Positions 1-6,918 are shown, counted from the stretch's first letter. The stretch is DNA of 10,536 bases from Candidatus Accumulibacter vicinus (GCA_002425405.1 DIME01000112.1:1-10536), one strand, 5' to 3'. Notes: generated from the letters alone by a model not told the origin. A program made the numbers and translations.

Positions 1-434
1 CCGGTGGCAATGCCGCTCAGGCGCGAACGCCAGTTCATCATCGATTCGACGACTCGCAACAGTGGCTGGCGACCGTCAATACGCACGTCGAAGCGTCCCC
101 AGGCGACATCGTCAGTCATTGCGGCCCGGATCAGCTCGTCGGCCGCGGGTGGCAGCGTGGTATCCGCATGCAGAAAGAGCAACACCTCACCCTGGCTGGC
201 GTGCGCCCCTGCGTTCATCTGCGTCGCCCGGCCACGCGGCGATTCGAGCAGCCGGTCGACCCCTGGTCGCGCCAGGTCTGGCGTCCCGTCACAACTGCCG
301 CCATCGACCAGCAGCAGTTCGACGCCGCGACTGCGCAACTCTTGAAGCAACGCCAGTTGCGCACAGATCGTCGCCGCTTCATTGAGCACCGGGAGGATCA
401 GCGAAAGGAATGGGCGATGGGTCGCGGTTTGCAT
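1..434 (-). CDS. TIGR04283-type family 2 glycosyltransferase (partial, C-terminus off window)
   Basis: A GT-A fold family 2 glycosyltransferase of the TIGR04283 group, also called rSAM/selenodomain-associated transferase 2 and linked by annotation to arsenosugar biosynthesis. Read on the minus strand, 144 complete codons are open to the left edge with no stop. Motifs in order: a nucleotide-sugar binding strand SLILPVLNEAATI (about residues 10-22), LLLVDGGSCDGT (about 40-51), the conserved block SPRGRATQMNAGA (about 66-78), and LFLHADTTLP with the metal-binding HAD triad (about 87-96), then WGRFDVRI and NWRSRLSGIATG, both characteristic of this subfamily. Family members are about 220-240 residues, so roughly the last third lies outside. 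The ATG at 434 is chosen because the conserved strand begins nine residues later and AGCAGG stands just upstream. It is divergent from rplU. The family call is firm; the arsenosugar role is known only from the family and nothing here confirms it. Confidence 0.88.
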   Translation of the reverse strand, partial: MQTATHRPFLSLILPVLNEAATICAQLALLQELRSRGVELLLVDGGSCDGTPDLARPGVDRLLESPRGRATQMNAGAHASQGEVLLFLHADTTLPPAADELIRAAMTDDVAWGRFDVRIDGRQPLLRVVESMMNWRSRLSGIAT

Positions 435-456
435 GGCCTGCTGCGATTCATGGACT

Positions 457-478
457 TTGGCAGAAAGCGGTCTGCCAA
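457..478 (-). other. perfect 8-bp inverted repeat in glycosyltransferase leader
   Basis: TTGGCAGA (457-464) and TCTGCCAA (471-478) form a perfect 8-bp stem with a 6-base loop. No T-run follows on either strand, so it is not an intrinsic terminator. It lies 22 bases before the glycosyltransferase ATG, and its far edge coincides with the predicted transcript start at about 478. It could be a 5'-end mRNA hairpin or an operator. Its function is inference. Confidence 0.5.
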
Positions 479-484
479 GCAGAG

Positions 485-513
485 ATTCTGGGGCCTGGCC
501 GACGTATGATCAA
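485..513 (-). promoter_or_regulatory. candidate sigma70 promoter for the glycosyltransferase
   Basis: On the minus strand, TTGATC (513-508) and CAGAAT (490-485) are separated by exactly 17 bases; each matches four of six consensus bases. The predicted start of transcription is near 478, which gives a leader of about 44 bases before the ATG at 434. The match is moderate and could be chance. Confidence 0.35.
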
Positions 514-562
514 GACTGGCGGCACTCGGGGTTGGCGGGAGCAACGCCAAAACGCAAACCCT

Positions 563-591
563 TTGACGATACACCAATGAATACTTACAAT
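563..591 (+). promoter_or_regulatory. sigma70 promoter for rplU-rpmA
   Basis: TTGACG (563-568) and TACAAT (586-591) are separated by 17 bases; each matches five of six consensus bases. Transcription should start near 598, about 28 bases before the rplU ATG. This is the best promoter match in the window, as expected for a ribosomal protein operon. Confidence 0.75.
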
Positions 592-625
592 ATGCGGTTC
601 TTTGCTTTGTTATTTGGAGTCCAAC

Positions 626-961
626 ATGTACGCGGTCATAAAAACCGGTGGCAAGCAGTATCGAGTTGTCAGCGGCGAAAAATTGAAAATAGAACAGATA
701 CCGGCAGAAGTTGGCGCAGAGCTCACCCTTGATCAGGTTCTCATGGTTGGCGAAGGCGAAACCGTGCAGGTCGGCACGCCAATCGTCAGCGGCGCCACGG
801 TCAGGGTCACTGTGCTTTCGCATGGTCGCCACGACAAGATCCGGATTTTCAAGATGCGCCGTCGCAAGCATTCGATGAAGCATCAGGGACATCGCCAGAA
901 TTACACCGAAATTCGCGTTGACGCCATCGCCGATGGCTCGACGCTCGAACCTTCGGCCTGA
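626..961 (+). CDS. rplU: 50S ribosomal protein L21
   Basis: L21 binds 23S rRNA in the large ribosomal subunit. The 111-residue product starts MYAVIKTGGKQYRV, the typical L21 N-terminus, and ends with the basic RNA-binding block around residues 72-95 (KMRRRKHSMKHQGHRQ followed by YTEIRV). The length is slightly above the usual 103 or so because of a short C-terminal tail. The ATG at 626 is preferred over an upstream TTG at 602 because the conserved N-terminus starts here and GGAG lies seven bases upstream. It is the first gene of the rplU-rpmA transcript, 19 bases before rpmA, and has a strong promoter directly upstream. Confidence 0.97.
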   Translation: MYAVIKTGGKQYRVVSGEKLKIEQIPAEVGAELTLDQVLMVGEGETVQVGTPIVSGATVRVTVLSHGRHDKIRIFKMRRRKHSMKHQGHRQNYTEIRVDAIADGSTLEPSA

Positions 962-980
962 CTTGGAAGGAATTTGACTC

Positions 981-1244
981 ATGGCACACAAGAAAGCAGG
1001 CGGCAGCGTACGTAACGGCCGCGACTCGGAAGCCAAACGTCTGGGCGTCAAACGCTACGGGGGACAGCTGGTGCGCGCCGGCAACATCATCGTTCGCCAG
1101 CGTGGCACCGCCTATCATCCCGGCGACAATATGGGCATTGGCAAGGACCATACCCTGTTCGCGCTGGTCGACGGGCACGTGCAGTTCGCGATCAAGGGAG
1201 CGCTGAACCGGCGCACGGTCAGCATCATCCCGGTTAGTGTCTGA
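981..1244 (+). CDS. rpmA: 50S ribosomal protein L27
   Basis: L27 is a large-subunit protein whose flexible N-terminus reaches the peptidyl transferase centre. The 87-residue product begins MAHKKAGGSVRNGRDSEAKR and continues with the conserved LGVKRYGGQLVRAGNIIVRQ and GTAYHPGDNMGIGKDHTLFA blocks, so it is complete and of normal length. The initiator is followed directly by AHKKAGG, with no cleavable N-terminal extension of the kind found in Firmicutes. AAGGAA about ten bases upstream is the ribosome binding site. It follows rplU in the same transcript, and an intrinsic terminator begins 26 bases after its stop codon. Confidence 0.98.
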   Translation: MAHKKAGGSVRNGRDSEAKRLGVKRYGGQLVRAGNIIVRQRGTAYHPGDNMGIGKDHTLFALVDGHVQFAIKGALNRRTVSIIPVSV

Positions 1245-1270
1245 ACAACGCTGGCAGCCAAAGCCAGCCA

Positions 1271-1299
1271 AAGCCCTATCCTTGCCGGTAGGGCTTTTT
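1271..1299 (+). terminator. intrinsic terminator after rpmA
   Basis: AAGCCCTA (1271-1278) pairs perfectly with TAGGGCTT (1289-1296) around a 10-base loop, and the 3' arm runs into five Ts (1295-1299). It lies between rpmA and obgE, so it separates the highly expressed ribosomal genes from obgE-proB or lowers transcription into them. The same unit 'CAGCCAAAGCC' is partly duplicated just upstream (1256-1275). Confidence 0.82.
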
Positions 1300-1330
1300 G
1301 CTTTCCAATCTCGCGAGACAGGAAGCGCAC

Positions 1331-2434
1331 ATGAGATTCATCGACGAGGCGAAAATTCTTGTTGGCGCCGGCGATGGAGGCAACGGCATTGCCTCGTTTC
1401 GGCGTGAGAAATATGAACCCGAGGGGGGTCCGGATGGCGGCGATGGCGGACACGGTGGCAATGTGCACGTGCTTGCCGACCGCAACGTCAACACCCTGAT
1501 CGAGTACCGTTACGCCCGCAGGTTTCGCGCCAAGCGCGGCGAGAACGGCGGCTCCAGCGACTGCTACGGCAAGCGCGGCCAGGACCTGACGCTACGCGTG
1601 CCGGTCGGCACCCTGATCGCCGATGTCAATACCAACGAAATACTTGCCGACCTCGATGAGGATGGCAAGAAAGTGCTGCTGGCCAAAGGCGGCCGTGGCG
1701 GCCTCGGCAACATCCACTTCAAGTCGAGCGTCAATCGCACACCACGCCAGTGCACACGCGGAGAACCCGGCGAGCAGCGTGACCTGCGGCTGGAACTGCG
1801 CCTGTTGGCCGATGTTGGCCTGCTGGGCCTGCCCAACGCCGGCAAGAGCACCTTCCTGCGCGCCGTCTCGGCAGCGCGTCCGAAAGTGGCCGATTACCCG
1901 TTTACAACCATCGAACCGCATCTCGGCGTCGTGCGTGTAGACCAGGACAGGAGCTTCGTGATCGCCGACGTTCCCGGCCTGATCGACGGCGCCGCTGAAG
2001 GTGCCGGCTTGGGCATCCGCTTTCTCAAGCATCTGATGCGCACACGCTTGTTGCTGCACATCGTCGACCTGGCACCGTTCGATCCTCAGGCCAACCCCGT
2101 TCGCGACGCAATGACCATTGTCCGTGAGCTGGAAAAATATGACCCGGAACTCGCCAGCAAACCACGCTGGCTGGTCCTCAACAAGCTTGATCTGATTCCC
2201 GAGGACGAGCGCGAGCAGCGTATTGCCGACTTTCTCGAAGCCTACAAGGCCGCCGATACGAGGGCGACTCCGAGTTTTCGGGTCAGCGCCATCAGCGGCG
2301 ATGGCTGTCGCCTGCTGGCACAGAAACTCCAGGAGGCGCTGGACCAACTGCCCCGCGCCGCCGCGGCTACCGTAAAGACAGCCACCGCCGCGCATTTCCC
2401 GAACGACCTGTGCGAAGACGGGCAAACCTCCTGA
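1331..2434 (+). CDS. obgE: Obg-family GTPase (ribosome assembly, stress response)
   Basis: Obg/CgtA GTPase, which binds the 50S subunit during assembly and links GTP/ppGpp levels to growth. The product is 367 residues. Residues 1 to about 158 form the glycine-rich Obg fold (MRFIDEAKILVGAGDGGNG, then repeated GG-rich turns such as GGPDGGDGGHGG). The G domain follows with all motifs: P-loop GLPNAGKS (166-173), switch I DYPFTT (188-193), DVPG (213-216), NKLD (284-287) and SAISG (319-323). The tail after the G domain is short; E. coli ObgE has 390 residues. The ATG at 1331 is chosen over an upstream TTG at 1298 because the family starts MRF/MKF at this point and AGGAAG lies upstream. It ends two bases before proB, implying co-transcription. 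Confidence 0.97.
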   Translation: MRFIDEAKILVGAGDGGNGIASFRREKYEPEGGPDGGDGGHGGNVHVLADRNVNTLIEYRYARRFRAKRGENGGSSDCYGKRGQDLTLRVPVGTLIADVNTNEILADLDEDGKKVLLAKGGRGGLGNIHFKSSVNRTPRQCTRGEPGEQRDLRLELRLLADVGLLGLPNAGKSTFLRAVSAARPKVADYPFTTIEPHLGVVRVDQDRSFVIADVPGLIDGAAEGAGLGIRFLKHLMRTRLLLHIVDLAPFDPQANPVRDAMTIVRELEKYDPELASKPRWLVLNKLDLIPEDEREQRIADFLEAYKAADTRATPSFRVSAISGDGCRLLAQKLQEALDQLPRAAAATVKTATAAHFPNDLCEDGQTS

Positions 2435-2436
2435 AC

Positions 2437-3555
2437 ATGGCCACCACCCGTACCGCTTCTGCCCGCCGGCTGGTCATTAAAGTGGGTTCGGCACTGGTTA
2501 CCAACAACGGCGAAGGTCTTGATCTGGCGGCCATCGATGAGTGGGCAAGACAGATCGCCGAGTTATGCCCAACCGGGAGACAGATCGTTCTCGTCTCTTC
2601 GGGAGCGATTGCCTGCGGCCTGCAACGTCTGGGCTGGCACAAGCGCCCGCGCGCCGTGCATGAGCTGCAGGCGGCTGCGGCCGTCGGCCAGATGGGACTG
2701 GCGCAGGTTTATGAGCGCGCGTTTGCCCGCTACGGCCTGCATACCGCGCAGATCCTGCTCACCCATGACGACCTCGCCGATCGCAAGCGCTACCTCAATG
2801 CCCGCTCGACGCTGAGCACCCTCCTGCAACTCGGCGTGGTGCCCATCATCAACGAGAACGACACCGTCGTTACCGACGAAATCAAGTTCGGTGACAACGA
2901 CACGCTTGGCGCGCTGGTGGCCAACCTCATCGAAGCCGATTGCCTGCTCATTCTCACCGATCAGCAAGGCCTGTTCACCGCCGACCCTCGCAAGGACGCG
3001 ACCGCCACGCTGATCAGTGAAGCACGGGCCGGCAATCCCGCCCTGGAAGCGATGGCCGGCGGCGTCGGCAGCGCATTCGGCAAAGGTGGCATGATCACCA
3101 AGGTAATCGCCGCCAAGCGCGCGGCACGCAGTGGCGCACACACCGTGATCGCCAGCGGGCGCGAGACCGACGTCATTGTTCGACTGGCACGTGGGGAGCC
3201 GCTCGGAACGTTGCTGGTCTCGGAAACTCCGCCGCTCACGGCACGCAAGCAATGGCTCGCGGACCACCTGCAGCTCAATGGCAAACTGATCCTCGATGGC
3301 GGTGCCATCCGTGCGCTCAGAGATGGGAAAAGCCTCCTGCCGATTGGTGTCCTGACGGTTCAGGGCGAATTCGAACGCGGCGCAGCGGTTGCCTGTGTCT
3401 CCAGCGAAGGCATCGAAGTTGCCCGCGGCCTGGTCAACTACGGCAGCAGCGATGGTCGGCGTATCGCGCGCCGCGCCAGCCAGGATATCGAAGACATTCT
3501 CGGCTATATCGACGAGCCCGAGATTATCCATCGCGACAACCTGATTCTCACCTGA
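2437..3555 (+). CDS. proB: glutamate 5-kinase
   Basis: ProB phosphorylates L-glutamate with ATP to gamma-glutamyl phosphate, the first step of proline synthesis. The 372-residue product has an amino acid kinase domain with LVIKVGSALVT (K15), SSGAIACG (54-61), the glutamate-binding NENDTV (139-144), FGDNDTLGA (from 151), TDQQGLFTADPR (174-185) and a GKGGM motif near 215. A C-terminal PUA domain follows from about 280, as in E. coli ProB, and the length is normal. The ATG at 2437 follows the obgE stop by two bases; an in-frame GTG/ATG-like extension inside obgE is less likely. In many bacteria this enzyme is feedback-inhibited by proline. No proA is in the window, so the second enzyme must be encoded elsewhere. 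I see no convincing terminator after it. Confidence 0.97.
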   Translation: MATTRTASARRLVIKVGSALVTNNGEGLDLAAIDEWARQIAELCPTGRQIVLVSSGAIACGLQRLGWHKRPRAVHELQAAAAVGQMGLAQVYERAFARYGLHTAQILLTHDDLADRKRYLNARSTLSTLLQLGVVPIINENDTVVTDEIKFGDNDTLGALVANLIEADCLLILTDQQGLFTADPRKDATATLISEARAGNPALEAMAGGVGSAFGKGGMITKVIAAKRAARSGAHTVIASGRETDVIVRLARGEPLGTLLVSETPPLTARKQWLADHLQLNGKLILDGGAIRALRDGKSLLPIGVLTVQGEFERGAAVACVSSEGIEVARGLVNYGSSDGRRIARRASQDIEDILGYIDEPEIIHRDNLILT

Positions 3556-3628
3556 CCCCCGGCCGGAGTTTTCGGCACCAGTAGGCCAATATTTCCTCCC
3601 AGGCGCCCATCGCTGACGCAGGCATCTG

Positions 3629-3657
3629 CTGACGGTGCCGACAACCGGCTCTATGGT
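3629..3657 (+). promoter_or_regulatory. candidate promoter for the methyltransferase-kinase pair
   Basis: CTGACG (3629-3634) and TATGGT (3652-3657) are 17 bases apart, each matching four of six consensus bases. Transcription would start near 3664, about 50 bases before the ATG at 3716. It sits in the 160-base gap after proB, which otherwise shows no gene. The match is modest. Confidence 0.38.
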
Positions 3658-3715
3658 ATGCTTGGCTTCCCACTGAACACCCGCCACACCCCGCCCCCCT
3701 ACGCCAAGCGATGAC

Positions 3716-4399
3716 ATGAGCGACCAGCAGAAACCGGCCATTCACCTGTCCTTTTCGGACAAGTACACCGACTCCCATTCGCAGGAGTACTTCCGGAAGC
3801 ACAACCAGAAAAAACTCTCAGACCGCATGGAGCACCGCATGGCCGCCCGCGCCCTGGCCCTGGCCGGCAACCCGGTATCGGTGCTTGACCTGCCCTGTGG
3901 CACCGGGCGCTTCTGGTCGATGCTGGCCGAGAACCCACAACGCGAACTGCTGGCCGCCGATTACAGCGAAGCCATGCTCGAAGTCGCCAGAAAAGTCCGC
4001 GACCCGGCTGTAGTGCGGCGTTTCCGCCTGTTGCAGTGTTCCGCCTTCGAGATCACATTGCCCGACAACGGTGTCGACTGCATCTTCTCGATTCGCCTCA
4101 TGCACCACATTGGCGAGTCGGCCAATCGCCTCGCAATGCTGAAGGAATTTCGTCGCGTGACCCGCGATACGGTGGTGCTGTCGCTGTGGGTCGATGGCAA
4201 CTACAAGGCCTGGCGCCGCCGCCGACTTGAACAGAAGCGCCTGCAACAAGGCGAAAAGAGCGACAACCGCTTCGTCGTACAGCGCGCCCAGTTCGAACGT
4301 GAGTGCCGTGATGCCGGCTTCGAGATCGTCGGCCACATCGATTTCCTGCCGCGCCTGTTCATGTGGCGCACCTATGTCCTGCGCAAGAAAGCCGTCTAG
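3716..4399 (+). CDS. class I SAM-dependent methyltransferase
   Basis: A 227-residue Rossmann-fold methyltransferase using S-adenosylmethionine. Motif I is VLDLPCGTGRF (56-66), the acidic residue ending beta-strand 2 is in AADYSEAML (D82), and the motif after beta-4 is FSIRLMHHIGE (124-134), a layout typical of the Methyltransf_11/25 families that act on small molecules or lipids. Residues 163-183 are very basic, and the C-terminus (LPRLFMWRTYVLRKKA) is hydrophobic and basic, which could favour membrane association. The ATG at 3716 has only a weak ribosome binding site; an overlapping ATG at 3711 meets a stop after two codons. The next gene, an LPS-kinase-like protein, begins 24 bases after its stop, so the two probably act together, perhaps on a lipopolysaccharide or lipid precursor. 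That role is inference; the substrate cannot be read from the sequence. Confidence 0.85.
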   Translation: MSDQQKPAIHLSFSDKYTDSHSQEYFRKHNQKKLSDRMEHRMAARALALAGNPVSVLDLPCGTGRFWSMLAENPQRELLAADYSEAMLEVARKVRDPAVVRRFRLLQCSAFEITLPDNGVDCIFSIRLMHHIGESANRLAMLKEFRRVTRDTVVLSLWVDGNYKAWRRRRLEQKRLQQGEKSDNRFVVQRAQFERECRDAGFEIVGHIDFLPRLFMWRTYVLRKKAV

Positions 4400-4414
4400 C
4401 GTGCGCATCGCACG
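4400..4414 (+). other. small hairpin between methyltransferase and kinase genes
   Basis: CGTGCG (4400-4405) and CGCACG (4409-4414) form a perfect 6-bp stem with a 3-base loop. It begins right after the methyltransferase stop codon and ends ten bases before the GTG start of the kinase gene, where no clear ribosome binding site is visible. No T-run follows. It could affect translation of the second gene; this is speculative. Confidence 0.35.
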
Positions 4415-4423
4415 GCATTCCCG

Positions 4424-5173
4424 GTGAAGGCTCGTGATCTGTTTCCGGACCAGTTGGCGCGCGAGCAACTGAGCGCCAGCCAGCTCGCCGACTTCGAAGG
4501 GCTGTGGTCACTCAGCACCGACTGGCATGAAGCCCCCAATGAACGCCGTGGCGGCTGGAGTGGTGTCAGCCGGCATGTGCTCGATGATGGCAGCGCCATC
4601 TTCCTGAAACGACAGGAAAACCACCTGTGCCGAACGCTGCGTCACCCGTGGCGCGGCATCCCGACCTTCTACCGCGAGTACCTGAACATCCTGCGCCTCG
4701 GCGCACACCAGGTCGGCGCCGTCGAGGCGCTCTATTACGGCGATCGGCCGGAACCCGGCCGCTGGCGTGCGATTCTGGTGACGCGCGCGCTCGACAGCTT
4801 CATCAGCCTCGATGAGTGGAATGTCACGGCCGGGAACGGCGAGCCGTCGCAGCGCCAATCCCTGATCACGGCCACTGCCCGTGCCTGCGCCCGCCTCCAT
4901 CATCATTGCCTGCAGCACAGTTGTCTGTACGGCAAGCATGTGTTTGTCCGTCGCATACCGGCGATGGGCAACACCTATCAGGAAAGTGACGTGCGTTTCA
5001 TCGATCTGGAAAAGCTGCGCCAGGGCATCAGCCGTGAGCGGGTGCGCAGGCATGATCTCGATCAGTTGCTGCGCCACACCGACGGCTGGAATGATGGCGA
5101 CTGGAACATTTTCCATGCCGCTTACCGGCAACAGCAAGCGGCCTTGCAGGAGCCACCGGTCACGGCTGGCTGA
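4424..5173 (+). CDS. InaA/WaaP-family lipopolysaccharide kinase-like protein
   Basis: A 249-residue protein of the Kdo/WaaP protein-kinase-like family, closest in appearance to InaA. Family members phosphorylate heptose or Kdo in the LPS core, or are of unknown substrate. Seen here: GGWSGVSR (43-50) as the glycine-rich turn, the beta-3 lysine in FLKRQENH (K62), the InaA-like stretch RTLRHPWRGIPTFYREY with a candidate alpha-C glutamate (E85), QHSCLYGKHVFV (164-175) where the catalytic loop should be, and FIDLEKLR (D194) as the counterpart of the DFG aspartate. The catalytic loop has HSC where WaaP has HRD, so the usual aspartate is absent. No signal peptide or membrane segment is seen. The GTG at 4424 is the best available start but has no good ribosome binding site. 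It is convergent with the MFS gene, with 12 bases between the two stops. Confidence 0.8.
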   Translation: MKARDLFPDQLAREQLSASQLADFEGLWSLSTDWHEAPNERRGGWSGVSRHVLDDGSAIFLKRQENHLCRTLRHPWRGIPTFYREYLNILRLGAHQVGAVEALYYGDRPEPGRWRAILVTRALDSFISLDEWNVTAGNGEPSQRQSLITATARACARLHHHCLQHSCLYGKHVFVRRIPAMGNTYQESDVRFIDLEKLRQGISRERVRRHDLDQLLRHTDGWNDGDWNIFHAAYRQQQAALQEPPVTAG

Positions 5174-5185
5174 AAATGCGTATCC

Positions 5186-6358
5186 TCATCCACTCCGCAG
5201 TACCCACAGGTGCAGCAGAAGCGCTGCCAGCAAAGCACAGGCGGCAGAGAAGGCGAAAGCCACGAGCGGACTAACGGATTGCCACAAGCCGCCGAAGATC
5301 GCCGAGGCAGGCAGCAGCAGAAGACCCGCGGTCAGGTTGAACCAGCCGTAAGCGGTGCCCAGCATTTCCTTGCCCACCAGGTCGGCGACCAGCGCCTTCT
5401 CTGCCCCTTCGGTCGCCGCCAGGAACAGGCCGTAGAACGCGAACAGCGGCCACAGCAGCAGCGGCTGCGGATTCATTCCGAGCAGCAAGTAGAAAATACT
5501 ATAGACACCCCAGCCGCCAACAATCAGACGGGTGCGGCCGAGCCTGTCGGACAGTGCCGAGAGCGGCGTGGAAAAGAGCGCTGCACTGCAGGACACCAGC
5601 GCCCAGAGCAGCGGTATCTGGTATTCGGCGAGACCGAGTTCCTTTGCCCGCAGCAGCAGGAACATGTTCGATGAGTTGCCCAGGGTAAACAGCGCCAGTA
5701 CCCCCAGGTAACGTTTGAACGGTGACGGCAGGCCGTGCAGTGTCCAGCTGAAGGGCTTCCCTGGCGTCGCTGCATTCCGCTGTGGTTCCCTGACCGCCAG
5801 CGTCAGGGCAACCGTGATCGCGCCCCCCAGCGCAGCCCAGAGAAAAATGTCTGCCAATGGTACTCGCTCGGCGAGCAGCCAGGCCGCCAGCAGTGGCCCG
5901 ACGACGGCCCCGGCGTTGTCCAGGGCACGATGAAATCCGAAGGCCAGTCCGCGTCTGGCCGGATCCACCGTCAACGCCAGCAGCGCATCCCGCGGCGAAC
6001 TGCGCAGGCCCTTGCCAACCCGGTCGGCAAGGCGCAGCAACAACAGCATCGGCCAGGAAGTGGCGAAGGCCAGCAGCGGGCGCGCGATCGCAGCCAGCGC
6101 ATAACCGCCAACCACCCAGGGCTTGGCCGAGCAGCGACGATCCGCGAGCACGCCGGAAAGAAGTTTAAGCAGACTCCCTGTGGCTTCAGCAATCCCCTCG
6201 ATGATGCCCAAGGCCTTCGGGCCGGCCATCAATACGGAGGCAAGGTAAATCGGCAGCAGCGGGTAGATCAGCTCGCTGGTGGAATCGTTGAAAAAACTCA
6301 CCAGGCCGAGCAGCCAGACGGTCCGCGGCAATTCGCGCAGGCTTCCGAGCATATTCAT
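5186..6358 (-). CDS. MFS transporter
   Basis: A 390-residue major facilitator superfamily permease with about 12 predicted hydrophobic segments. Signature stretches are FFNDSTSELIYPLLP (22-36) in the first helix region and DRVGKGLRSSPRDAL (112-126), the hallmark of the MJ1317-like MFS branch, followed by a second loop motif ALSDRLGRTRLIV (around 268-280). A likely role is drug, metabolite or cation export across the inner membrane; the substrate cannot be predicted. Starts at 6358 (MNM) and 6352 are both possible, and neither has a strong ribosome binding site. It lies 17 bases after the stop of the DUF190-like remnant and downstream of crcB on the same strand, so it may be read from the crcB promoter. 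It converges with the InaA-like gene. Confidence 0.88.
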   Translation of the reverse strand: MNMLGSLRELPRTVWLLGLVSFFNDSTSELIYPLLPIYLASVLMAGPKALGIIEGIAEATGSLLKLLSGVLADRRCSAKPWVVGGYALAAIARPLLAFATSWPMLLLLRLADRVGKGLRSSPRDALLALTVDPARRGLAFGFHRALDNAGAVVGPLLAAWLLAERVPLADIFLWAALGGAITVALTLAVREPQRNAATPGKPFSWTLHGLPSPFKRYLGVLALFTLGNSSNMFLLLRAKELGLAEYQIPLLWALVSCSAALFSTPLSALSDRLGRTRLIVGGWGVYSIFYLLLGMNPQPLLLWPLFAFYGLFLAATEGAEKALVADLVGKEMLGTAYGWFNLTAGLLLLPASAIFGGLWQSVSPLVAFAFSAACALLAALLLHLWVLRSG

Positions 6359-6375
6359 GGCTTTTGCGTCAATCG

Positions 6376-6468
6376 TCAGTGCTCATGCCCGGCGGGTCTT
6401 GGGCATCCGGATGGATGATCGCGATCCTCGCGTTCACTGACGTAGAATCTCAAAAATGAGCCTTCCAT
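6376..6468 (-). pseudogene. DUF190 (UPF0166)-like remnant, N-terminus only
   Basis: A 30-codon reading frame with a good ribosome binding site (GGGAG seven bases before the ATG at 6468). The peptide begins MEGSFLRFYVSERE, which closely resembles the start of DUF190/UPF0166 proteins (MKG-x-L-x-FYV-x-E). Those proteins are about 100-115 residues, have a PII-like fold, and are commonly encoded next to crcB, as here. After about 15 residues the resemblance stops and the frame ends, so roughly 80 codons are missing. The simplest reading is a gene truncated by an internal deletion. A working short peptide is the alternative. It lies 69 bases after crcB and 17 bases before the MFS gene. The family assignment rests on a short match from memory. 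Confidence 0.55.
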
Positions 6469-6537
6469 GCTTGTCTCCCTGTCCTTGAACCCTCTTTGTT
6501 GCGTCACTCCTACCTGCCCTGGGTGGTAGCATCAGAT

Positions 6538-6918
6538 TCAAACCCTTGCCCAGACGATGGTGGCCATGCCGGCAATAGTCATGAGAACCGAGCCCACGAC
6601 ATGCGCCGCGACAATACCGAGAGCCGACAAGACACGCCCCTGCAGCAGCAGTGTTACCAGTTCGGCGGAAAAAGTCGAGAAGGTGGTCAACCCGCCGCAG
6701 AACCCGGTAATCACCAGCAGACGCCATTCCGGGGAGAGGGCCGAGAACGAGGCGAAGAAAGCAATCGCCAGACCGATCACGTAGGCACCGATCAGGTTCG
6801 CGACCAGCGTGCCGGGCGGGATGGTTGGAAAAAGTGCGTTGAGCCTGATCCCGAGTTGCCAGCGCAACAGTGCGCCGAGCGCTGCACCGACGGCGATGGC
6901 AAGAATTGATTTCCACAT
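6538..6918 (-). CDS. crcB: fluoride ion channel CrcB/Fluc
   Basis: Fluc channels form dimers in the inner membrane and export fluoride. The 126-residue product has four hydrophobic segments and the family motifs: GAALGALLRW (11-20, with R19), GTLVANLIGAY (36-46, with the conserved N41), and GFCGGLTTFSTFS (72-84) with the phenylalanines F80 and F83 that line the fluoride path. The length is normal for Fluc. The ATG at 6918 is chosen because the conserved protein starts MWKSILAIAVGAALG; the open frame reaches upstream to 7107, but that part has no family character. AAGGTG about ten bases upstream is a weak ribosome binding site. It is followed by a DUF190-like remnant and an MFS gene on the same strand, and is divergent from the fkbM-type gene. 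Confidence 0.95.
   Translation of the reverse strand: MWKSILAIAVGAALGALLRWQLGIRLNALFPTIPPGTLVANLIGAYVIGLAIAFFASFSALSPEWRLLVITGFCGGLTTFSTFSAELVTLLLQGRVLSALGIVAAHVVGSVLMTIAGMATIVWARV

Noticed and set aside
849..1271. Long minus-strand open frames across rplU, rpmA and obgE
   Set aside because: They are antisense shadows of firmly identified genes in GC-rich DNA, with no family character in their translations.
3556..3590. GC-rich stretch after proB as an intrinsic terminator
   Set aside because: CCGGA and TTCGG can pair only over five bases with a G-U pair and a 3-base loop, and no T-run follows.
2563..3741. 392-codon minus-strand open frame opposite proB
   Set aside because: It lies almost entirely opposite proB, whose motifs are all intact; its translation has no recognisable domain.
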